The position numbers and the translations under genes were made by a program. A stretch of DNA of 64,000 nucleotides, taken from Megaleporinus macrocephalus. Taxonomy: Eukaryota > Chordata > Actinopteri > Characiformes > Anostomidae. The notes below the pieces were generated by a model. The model was not told where the DNA came from. It saw only the letters and a program-made list of their open reading frames with translations, and searched no databases. Location: contig CM038716.1 of assembly GCA_021613375.1 (NCBI GenBank), positions 11,554,274 through 11,618,273 on the forward strand, written 5' to 3'. Positions 55,813-64,000 of the stretch are shown piece by piece (the stretch's first letter is position 1; each line of letters begins with the position of its first letter).

Positions 55813-56735
55813 ACCATGTATGCAGCCTTGGAGAAGCCAGCTAACTGGTCCAGCCTGAAGTTTAAGCTTGCTGTTAAACTAGGCAGCAGCTGATTTAGCT
55901 TTAGCTTTTCTCCACATTCAGTCGAGTGAAGGATTATCATTACAGTCTCTACTTTCTCCCAATACTTCACCAAACGGAAAACGAGTTTTCCAGCGAGAGC
56001 AATTCCGACAGCATTCACTCCCCGTCGGAGCTTCTCACTGTACAGGCTAAGTCATAATGTTGTCTTATGTAAATGGCTCGGGCCGGATCATCTCCGAACC
56101 CCCTCGCATCACAGCCCCGTCCGCCATCACGAGCACTAATCTGAAATTGAAAATCTCGCCTATCGGTTGAAGCACTTTTTAATAAGTTTCTGGAGATGAC
56201 TTTCAGAACACGTGCCGCAGCCTTACAGCGCCGCATCTTACATCGCTCCGCCAGATCTTATCCGCTTCACATGGTGCGGCTTTCAAAGGAGGCCGATTAT
56301 TAGCCTTCCCGCCTGAGATAAAATCCTCGTGTTGTCGATAGGCCGGAGGAATTTAAATTGAAAGATAATGGGTGTCCGATTGGACCAGCCGCTGGCCTTA
56401 GTTAGCGTTCACTTTTTAATTTTTTTTTTTTAGCCTTTATTACACAAAACCTACATTATTTTATCTACATTTGAGCATCAAGATCTGATTTTAAAAACAG
56501 GGCAGCAGCTTTTTCCGCTAATTAAGCACTGGGATATAAATCACAAGCCAATAATGAAGTTAAAGCTGCCGGCACTGTAAGCCTGTTATACGGCATGCAG
56601 AGAAAAAAAACGCTCTGACTTTGGAGAGATAATATTTTTACTGTACGAAATTAACAGGCCACCCAAAAAGTCATGGCCAAGTTGTGTTATATGATTCAAA
56701 CAAAGTAATATCTGTTGTAATTGAGAGATATATAC
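55813..56735. other. Non-repetitive stretch, possible regulatory DNA
   Basis: Unique-looking, with CpG-bearing sequence at 56010-56350 and AT-rich sequence to 56700. No gene recognised. Confidence 0.35.
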
Positions 56736-57830
56736 ACTACCAGTCAAAAGTTTTAGAACAGTGTATCTCAAACGTTTGACTGGTAGTGCATCTCAAACGT
56801 TTGGCTGGTAGTGCATCTCAAACGTTTGGCTGGTAGTGCATCTCAAACGTTTGACTGGTAGTGCATCTAAAACGTTTGGCTGGGAGTGCATCTCAAACGT
56901 TTGGCTGGGAGTGCATCTCAAACGTTTGGCTGGGAGTGCATCTCAAACGTTTGGCTGGGAGTGCATCTAAAACGTTTGGCTGGGAGTGCATCTCAAACGT
57001 TTGGCTGGGAGTGAATCTAAAACGTTTGGCTGGGAGTGCATCTCAAACGTTTGGCTGGGAGTGCATCTCAAACGTTTGGCTGGGAGTGCATCTCAAACGT
57101 TTGACTGGTAGTGTATCTAAAACGTTTGTCTGGTAGTGAATCTAAAACGTTTGACTGGTAGTGTACTAAAACGTTTGACTGGTAGTGTATTAAAATGTTT
57201 GACTGGTAGTGTATCTAAAACGTTTGTCTGGTAGTGATCTAAAACGTTTGGCTGGTAGTGTATCTAAAACGTTTGACTGGTAGTGTACTAAAACGTTTGA
57301 CTGGTAGTGTATCTAAAACGTTTGGCTGGTAGTGTACTAAAACGTTTGTCTGGTAGTGTATCTAACACGTTTGACTGGTAGTGTATCTAAAACGTTTGAC
57401 TGGTAGTGTATCTAAAACGTTTGACTGGTAGTGTGTCTAAAACGTTTGGCTGGTAGTGTATCTAAAACGTTTGACTGGTAGTGTATCTAAAACGTTTGAC
57501 TGGTAGTGTATCTAAAACGTTTGTCTGGTAGTGTACTAAAACGTTTGACTGGTAGTGTATCTAAAACGTTTGGCTGGTAGTGTATCTAAAACGTTTGACT
57601 GGTAGTGTACTAAAACGTTTGACTGGTAGTGTATCTAAAACGTTTGACTGGTAGTGTATCTAAAACGTTTGACTGGTAGTATACTAAAACGTTTGACTGG
57701 TAGTGTATCTAAAACGTTTGACTGGTAGTGTATCTAAAACGTTTGACTGGTAGTGTATCCAAAACGTTTGACTGGTAGTGTTACTAAAACGTTTGACTGG
57801 TAGTGTATCTAAAACGTTTGTACTCCCATC
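56736..57830 (+). repeat. 24-bp minisatellite from a Tc1-like terminal repeat
   Basis: About 45 units with AAACGTTTGACTGGTAGTG then TATCT (or CATCT; a 22-bp variant lacks TC). The array opens with the inverted form CACTACCAGTCAAAAGTTTT at 56737-56756, nine bases before the first forward unit. CACTACCAGTCAAAAGTTT is a typical end of fish Tc1-like elements. Three sub-blocks are visible: GGCTGGGAGTG units at 56880-57090, then GACTGGTAGTG units with CATCT replaced by TATCT or TACT. Confidence 0.95.
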
Positions 57831-58003
57831 GTTTGTCGAAGCATACCAAGCGGTCATTCCTGTTGTTGACTTATTCGTATTTCTCTTTTTTGACTTTTGC
57901 TTTGCCTTTTTGATACAGTTGCTCATTTGATTTTCTGGTTTTGGGCCTCGTCAATTATTTATTCATTTATTTATTTATTTATTTTTTTTTTTTTTTAATA
58001 AAG
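57831..58003. repeat. Array edge and (TTTA)n / T-run
   Basis: After the array, unique sequence leads to ATTTATTCATTTATTTATTT and a run of about 16 T (57953-57998). Confidence 0.85.
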
Positions 58004-59472
58004 CTCACCTTTTTTCATAATATCTGCACTCATTACAGTTACATCTACATTACGGCTGCCCCGCACACACAGACAATCCAGCTGCATTTCCCTCCTTCAT
58101 CGTTGGCCTTGCTTTAAGATGTGGGTAAAGAGAAACCATGTCTATTCACAGCTGCTCTGAAAGTCTGAACAGATTCAAAAAAAAAAAAAAGTGCTTTCTT
58201 CTCTGGAACCACAGGCACGGTCACATTGTGGCTGGACGGGCAGCTGGGAATGGTCAATGAGGGGGCGGCAGAGACAGTCGGTGGCTAAAGCGGCCGGCGA
58301 TGTGGAGACAAGTCGCTGAGAGGTTTTGGAGAGGGATCCAGCTGTGAGGAGGTAATGGGAAAATGGCCTCAGTGACTAAACAGATCCCCCTGGCTAGCGA
58401 AGCGTGAGGAGCCCTTAAAACAGATCCTTTTAAAATAGTTTTTGACATTTCTATGCCTATGAAACTCAAGTTATTAGTTTGGTCCTGCTGTTTTGTTGAA
58501 ATGCAATTATGTATATTATGTATTATTTTTTATTTAGTTTGAATCTGTGCTGACTGTCTTCTGTTAAGTTTTCCATGTTAAGAAATTGCATACACGGCAA
58601 ATTAGCTGATACTTTTAGAGCAACGTTATGCAACAATTTTACTTTAAAATAACAGCATCAGAATCAATTTGGCGCTATACCAACAGGACGACTGAAAAAA
58701 AGGGGTTACATTATTTTTATTAAAAATAAATGTTCCTTATTTAATTTAATTAAATTACATTTAGTCTGTTTTAAACTTAGTGTAATTGTCAGTGTACTAT
58801 TATTATTTGTTTGAACTGAAAGTGCTTAAAAAAAATAGTCAGTTCTTCGGCTACCTAAGGTTAACAGGTCATTTTCGTTTCACCCAGCAGAGGGCGCTCT
58901 TAGTGACAAGGAAACCAAAGCCTCGGGCTAAGCTCAGAATAAACCCATAGGCTGACGACAAATTAACCTGTGTATTGGTTTCTTCCTTGTCGTGTAGAGG
59001 TATGAAATGTACTTTAGTGGTGAAACTATACACTAACATGTTGATAAAGCCTTGTGCCATGTTTTAGTCTAAGTTTAGTGTGTTTTGGTTAAGTAGTATC
59101 GAGTGAATGGGAAGACGGAATATACGCCATTTAGCTTAGCATAATCGGTACAAATGGAGAATTCCACTGTTAGTACTTTTATGTTCTGTAATCCAGTGTT
59201 TTTACTAAAAAGTCTAAAGCATTTGATATACTTCCTTAACACCTTTTAGAATTGAATTATATTTCCATTGTTCCAAGTACAATAAGGTTCTGGGTACTGT
59301 GGTTTTTGGGTTTCAAGTGTTTCTAGTATGATATGTGTCAGCCACAAAATCTAAAATATTTTGAATTCTGAATTCTGTACACTTCAGGGAAGTAAGAGCT
59401 TAGAAATGTTAATGTAATATAAAATGCATCTGCAGAAGCTACCAACTATTCAAAATGTGAATTTTATTAAAC
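58004..59472. other. Non-repetitive stretch, no gene recognised
   Basis: About 1.5 kb. It contains a run of 14 A at 58178-58191 and CAGCAGAGGGCGC at 58887-58899. No open frame with a known domain (71 codons minus at 58254; 63 codons minus at 58869). Confidence 0.4.
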
Positions 59473-59505
59473 CACACACACACACACACACATATATATA
59501 ATATA

Positions 59506-59572
<67 letters not shown>
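59473..59572. repeat. (CA)n and (TA)n microsatellite
   Basis: About 9 CA units followed by ~40 TA units with two AATA interruptions. Confidence 0.95.
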
Positions 59573-59575
<3 letters not shown>

Positions 59576-59638
59576 TTCAGAAAGCTATAAGAAAAAGTAT
59601 TTCTAGCATGAACATCATGGCAGAAGCTGAGAAAAAAA

Positions 59639-59944
59639 ATGGAAGAAGACAGAATGACATTCCAAGACCTGGACCAAATAAATCTGAGATTGGCTAAGAA
59701 GAGATTGAAGAAGTTGTTGTTGGAGCAAGAGAAACTGAGTGACCAAGCAACATTCCAAGACCTGGACCAAGTAAATCTGTGACTGGCTGAGAAGAGATTG
59801 AAGAAGACATTGGAGCAGGAGAAACCCTGTTACCGAGCGACGTTCCGGGACCTGGATCGAGTAAATCTGGGACTAGCTTTTACTTGTTGGCGAGAACTTA
59901 AGGCAGTTAAAGCATGCATGGACAGTCTCATGGCTAATGAGTAA
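59639..59944 (+). pseudogene. Small coding-like repeat ORF with one in-frame stop
   Basis: From ATG at 59639 (alternative ATG 59654) the frame runs to TAA at 59942-59944, interrupted only by TGA at 59780-59782. The product has three imperfect repeats built on (T)F(Q/R)DLD(Q/R)(I/V)NL, the first two followed by LAKKRLKK or LAEKRLKK and EQEK. It is highly charged and heptad-like, suggesting a coiled coil, and ends WRELKAVKACMDSLMANE. Conservation of the repeats at protein level, with third-base changes (CTGGACCAAATA, CTGGACCAAGTA, CTGGATCGAGTA), suggests past coding selection. I do not recognise the family. It could be a host-gene fragment, a retrocopy or part of a mobile element. No promoter or poly(A) signal was identified. 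Confidence 0.45.
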
Positions 59945-60349
59945 ACAGCCCCAGCCGAGTGTTCGTCCCTGATAATGAGGTTTCTGGAAGATTTAGGCTG
60001 GAACCTTGTTCTGTGTCTACGTCTCATGGAGTTTTGTAGTGGCCAAATGTGCCTTAGTCCCATTTCAGGCTCACATGCAAAGAAATGACTTCACCTCACA
60101 CCAAGACGTTTGCTCAGTCTTCGTTAATCTCCCTGCAAGTCCATGTTCTTCTTTCTTTGCCAATGTTGTGCCAAATTTGACACTGTGGCGCATAGGAAAC
60201 ACAGAGAAAGACCATCTCACGTTCTCAGAATTGGTCTATGATTGAGGATCAAAATAACCATAAAGCATAAATTTGCTTGATCTGTTGGGTTACATGAGGT
60301 TCAAGAACTAAACCTGTGCTTCAAATCCAAAGACAACAATGAAAGAAGA
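59945..60349. other. Non-repetitive stretch
   Basis: Follows the coding-like repeat and may be its 3' flank. No recognisable element until the LINE relic. Confidence 0.3.
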
Positions 60350-61040
60350 GTGATTGAGACGCATCAGATCCTTCCTCTCTCAGGAGGCCTCCCAGGTGCT
60401 CGTCCAGTCTCTTGTCATTTTAAGGCTCGATTACTGCAACTCGCTCCTGGCTGGTCTTCCTCTGCAGACCATCAGAACCTTCAACTGAGCCAGAATGCAG
60501 CAGCTCTTGTCTTCAATCTTCCCAAGTTCACTCACATCACTCCACTGCTGCGCTCCCTTCACTGGCTTCCTGTAGCTGCTCGCATTCAGTTTAAAACTCT
60601 GATGCCTACAAAGCCAAGAATGGACCAGCTCTTCCTGACCTTATGGCAATGGTCAAAAGTTGATCCATACCTCAAACCCTTCGCGCTTCAAGTACGACTT
60701 GGCTTGACCCGCCATCCCTCAAGATTCATGGAAGACATGTGACAAGATGCTTCTCTGTCCTGGAGCCCAGATGGTGGAACGAACTTCCATTGGCTGTTTG
60801 ACCAGCGAACTCTCTCACGGTCTTCAAACGCAGACTGAAGACCACTGTCTCTTTGTGAAGCACTTATAAGCATTGATCTACTGAAGCATTGGTATATACT
60901 GTAACTCCAATTGATCTTCTAGGAACTCTGGATAAGTACTGCACTGATACTGTATGTAGTGTATTTATTCTCTTCTCTGTAGGTGTTCCAGTCTTGCTAG
61001 GTGTTGCTCTGTGTCTAACTTATGTAAAAATGTAAAGTAA
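60350..61040 (+). pseudogene. LINE C-terminal region and 3' UTR relic
   Basis: A 130-codon frame (60350-60742) contains QNAAALVFNLPKFTHITPLL followed by RSLHWLPVAARIQFKTLM, a signature of the C-terminal part of fish non-LTR retrotransposon polyproteins downstream of the reverse transcriptase. The later part (LTRHPSRFMEDM) is out of register with the expected continuation, and further coding sequence follows in another frame (60765-60860). The 3' UTR, with AAGCACTTATAAGCATTGAT and TGGATAAGTACTGCACTGAT, matches the reverse copy at 42382-43070. The polymerase domain is absent. It is a 5'-truncated, dead copy. Confidence 0.75.
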
Positions 61041-62320
61041 ATGATTGACTGATTATCTATTTGGCCTATTTAACTCGTCCATATCCAACAAGCAGGTTAG
61101 GCTAGTCCCACCTATATTATAGACACCGTCTGCTTTTCGTTTGACCCTCTGACCCAAGTGAGTGGCTCGCTAAAGAGGTTAAAGCGAAAACGCCTCCACC
61201 AATCACAGCAGACTCGATTCCTCAAGCTAGTCGCAGTTTTTCTGTGTCTAGTTTGGCGGGTGAGTCTGCCCGCGTGGTCGATGGGGAGCGGAAGCGCTGA
61301 AGCTATTGAGATTTTTAATGGGAGCAAATTCTCACTGCAGGCCAAGTTGGCAGAGTCTGCTACAAGTTTAAACTACCTGGCCAGAAACTTCTAATTCAGC
61401 ATTTGAGAACTCGAGAACAGCTGGCACAAACTGGCTGCGCTGTTACTTTGAGACATTCTGACAGCAGCCCTTCACGCAGCAGTCGCTGACTGTTGAGCGG
61501 CAGCCAGCCAGCGCCCTGCTAGTTCTGCTGCCACTCAAAACGCAGCATCGTGCTGGCCCATTAGCCTAGAGCGGGACTGATACCACAGCTCGGAGCCGCG
61601 GAGGCATGACTCCTCGCTACTTTCATGCGACGTGACAAAACTGCTGAATCTGACCAGTCCATCCGTTCGGGTCAGGGAACGAGCGGTGACCCAAACAAAT
61701 GCTTACAAGTTATTGAAAACAATGTACTGCACGAGTGCTGCCCAAATCTTTAACCCTATAGGTTCACTATATAGGTGTAGAATGTTGATGGCCAGACCTT
61801 GTAGTCCATTCACTGTTGGTTAGTAATTTTATATTTATATTTCAGCTCATGAGGGTTATTGTAAACATATTCTTGTTTAAAAAGTTATGCCTGTTGTATG
61901 TTTCACAGAAGTTACACGGTACCAGGACAACATCTAGGAAGTGGAAGCTGCCGGAAAGGCTCTAATGCTACACCATTCATTCAGTACTCCCCACCAATAT
62001 CTGACCTACGCCAGTCTTTAAAATGACTCCACTAGATGATTTCAGGTGCCAACGTGTTGATGTTCCCATTCTTCCTTTCCACCACCACCAGTCTGGTCCT
62101 GCCCAGTTGTTGAGAAGCTGGGTTCTACTCCATCCCAATCCAGCAGCGTTAGTGGAGGTCTCGGCATTCCAAGATCTGGGCCAAGAACCCTAAGTTCCGA
62201 ATAACTGTACCCTCAACATTCTTCAATCATAATGATCTTTCTTCACTCCTGCGATTGGTTGGTACAATAAAAGAGGCGTGCTACGAAAGAAAAATGGACT
62301 CATTCGAAGAGCTTCAACTT
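61041..62320. other. Non-repetitive stretch, no gene recognised
   Basis: A 78-codon plus frame at 61158-61394 is preceded by few promoter features; CCACCAATCACAGCAG (61196-61211) inside it contains a CCAAT word. No domain is recognised. The remainder is unremarkable. Confidence 0.35.
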
Positions 62321-62864
62321 CAGTGTGTCTCAAACCCTAGTGAGTGTCTAAGTAGGCTGTCTAGGTAGGCAGCTGTGTAAGTAGCAGCGTTCTCTCCTCA
62401 TCTCTCCTCATAAAACAGATTACTGAGACGCTCTAGTTAGAGAGAGACTGCGTCACGGCTTGTTCCGGTGGTTTAGCTGGTTGCTAAGCTACCGGCCAGC
62501 ATCCAAAACAATAGCACGAGGCTTAAAACTCTGCTAGCATAAATGCTAATGTCTGGAGTTTAAAAGTGTAAATGGTGAAGGACTCGTTACAGAGTTGATA
62601 ATAAAATACTGTTTTGTGTGATTATATGACCAGAAACACATTAAAACTCCAGAGAGAATCAAAATAACTCACTTCACTGCTCCTAGATTAGCCTGCAGTG
62701 CATCATGGGATTGTCTTAGTGGCTGAGGAAGAGTTCTAAATAAGGTTCCTCAGTAGACAGCATGTTTAAGGTATGTAAGAATTGGGACAGTCTACATGTC
62801 GGGAGCGCATACTATGACATAAAATGCTGCCTCTGTAGGAGCTCACTAGGATTTGAGACACAGC
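62321..62864. mobile_element. TIR-bounded non-autonomous DNA transposon
   Basis: Left end GTGTGTCTCAAACCCTAGTG and right end CACTAGGATTTGAGACACAG are inverted repeats of ~22 bp with two mismatches, 540 bp apart. The ends resemble the GGCTGTGTCYCAAAT-type termini common in fish. No coding capacity and no clear target duplication. Confidence 0.65.
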
Positions 62865-63019
62865 CCAAAGTGTTTTATTGAGTAGTACTAACTAGTAATA
62901 GACCCCAAAACATATCGGTTGACTTGTATCAGAAGCAGAGGCTGGTCAGCTTCCTGTTTCCAGCTTCTTTCCCAGATTTTCCAAATTTTCACACCTTAAA
63001 TATGGAGCAGTTAAGTGTG

Positions 63020-63470
63020 CAAGAAGTATCCTGAGTGCAAGTCACCCCCCAACTACCCACCCCCTAACAACGTTGACTCATCAGACCAGAATACATGTTT
63101 TAACTATGCATCAGTCCATCAGCTCATTTCATTGAGCTAGTATTCCAGAGTCCTTGTGGTGATCCTCCAACACAGGAGCAGTCCAGCCTTTACTGCAGTG
63201 CCATCTGAAAGATCTCAGGGTTTTGGGTCTTGTTCTTTACTCATAGATTCCTGGATTCCTTGGGTGATGGTATGTGACATACAGGGTCAAATATCATCGC
63301 TAATTAAGGAACTGTTGGTTTGTTCACTGATGCATTGCTTGGAAAGACTCAACCCATCCTTGCTCAAGCATAACTGTGTCCACCGTTTGGGATAAACATT
63401 GCATCATATAAAACATAAAATATCTCCAACATTGTTAAAGATCTTGTCCATCACAGCTGTCCATGGCCAG
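63020..63470 (-). mobile_element. Decayed DNA-repeat relic
   Basis: CATCAGACCAGAATACATGT, TTCCAGAGTCCTTGTGGTGA, TTACTGCAGTGCCATCTGA and GGTTTTGGGTCTTGTTC recall, in order, a moderately conserved fish interspersed repeat read in reverse. The 79-codon frame at 63156-63395 has no known domain. Assignment is tentative. Confidence 0.35.
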
Positions 63471-63952
63471 GAGGACTCCAAGGCTACATTCACATTACAA
63501 ACCTTGGTAGACAAACCTTCTCTCAGGTTCAGTCTTTCTAACATGGTGGTTCACATCAAGGTAGGCAGGTGACTCAAACGTGTGCTTAATGTGAATGAAC
63601 TGGCGTCCTGAAACAGCCTGCATGCTCCCAAGCTGATCAAGCGAGACGCTGCGTGAATGAATCACGTGCCTCGTGAACGGAAAACAAACTGAAGCAAGCC
63701 TTCGCTGTGGAGATAATTAGCTCTGAACAGCTCTCGGCAGCTCCTAATTAGAGAGAAGCAAAGGTGAAACCGGTCAGATGGGCTTTTCCACCACTTACTG
63801 CCGCTGACTTGAGGCTGGTGCTGCTGCCGCTGGCACGTAAATGATAAATATTCAAAAAAAATAAACAAGATTGGATCAGATCCGGGACCGCCCATGAAAG
63901 ATTGGCAAATGGCGCGTCCCAACAGCTCTGAAGACATCAGACCTGAGTCCTG
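63471..63952. other. Non-repetitive stretch
   Basis: GGCTACATTCACATTAC (63482-63498) and CTTAATGTGAATGAAC (63586-63601) form a loose inverted pair around ~90 bp, possibly a tiny TIR element. Otherwise nothing recognised. Confidence 0.3.
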
Positions 63953-64000
63953 TACACTGTTAACCTGTAATTAGTTTGTGTGTAAAGAGTTTTTGTACTG
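63953..64000 (+). mobile_element. Dispersed element B, copy 5 (cut by window end)
   Basis: TACACTGTTAACCTGTAATT, then AGTTTGTGTGTAAAGAGTTT, matches the first 48 bp of element B copy 2. Confidence 0.75.

Overview
The window looks like repeat-rich, gene-poor nuclear DNA of a vertebrate, most probably a teleost fish. It has Tc1-like transposase relics of the fish type, hAT elements with 8-bp target duplications, L2/CR1-, L1- and other LINE pieces, a tRNA-derived SINE, long CA/TG and AT microsatellites, and no bacterial-style gene packing. I found no intact host protein-coding gene and no complete tRNA or rRNA. Family names for mobile elements come from recognising motifs and typical end sequences by eye, not from a database search. 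Roughly a third of the 64 kb is tandem array. Layout: 0-2.5 kb is a 25-bp minisatellite containing TTAGGG, split by a 5'-truncated L2/CR1-type LINE. 3.3-4.7 kb is a 42-bp array. 5.9-8.3 kb is a 21-bp array. 9.3-10.5 kb is a Tc1 transposase relic amplified in 206-bp steps. 11-13.7 kb is a ~175-bp array carrying a Tc1-like end motif. 14.7-16 kb holds dispersed elements 'B' and 'A'. 16.4-18.7 kb is TG/CA repeat. 20.4-22.2 and 23 kb hold 42-bp arrays inverted relative to the one at 3.3 kb. 24.5-27.5 kb has LTR/primer-binding-site pieces and a 53-bp satellite with higher-order structure. 27.9-29.7 kb is element B carrying a 0.9-kb insert. 30.4-32 kb is one hAT element nested inside another, both with perfect 8-bp target duplications. 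32.9-37.2 kb is a pair of 43-bp arrays in inverted orientation around a 1.3-kb spacer. 38-39.2 kb is a second tandemly repeated Tc1 relic. 40.7-41.6 kb is a 45-bp array. 42.4-43.9 kb holds two LINE 3' relics. 44, 47.7 and 63.95 kb hold further copies of element B. 48.7-51 kb is an 828-bp tandem duplication, with a large ATCC expansion in its second copy. 51-55.8 kb is a pile of Tc1 and element A relics. 56.7-57.8 kb is a 24-bp array built from a Tc1-like terminal repeat. 59.6-59.9 kb is a small coding-like repeat with one stop. 60.4-61 kb is a LINE relic and 62.3-62.9 kb is a TIR element. Two themes stand out. First, several tandem arrays appear to have been seeded by the ends or internal segments of DNA transposons: 42-bp, 24-bp, ~175-bp, 206-bp and the 38-39 kb array. 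Second, a ~1-kb element ('B', five copies) carries a promoter-like module: a CCACGCCCC box, an inverted CCAAT box, a YY1-type CCGCCATCTT site and a strong splice donor. It could therefore supply 5' exons wherever it inserts. The unique stretches between repeats may contain conserved non-coding elements, but that cannot be judged from one sequence.
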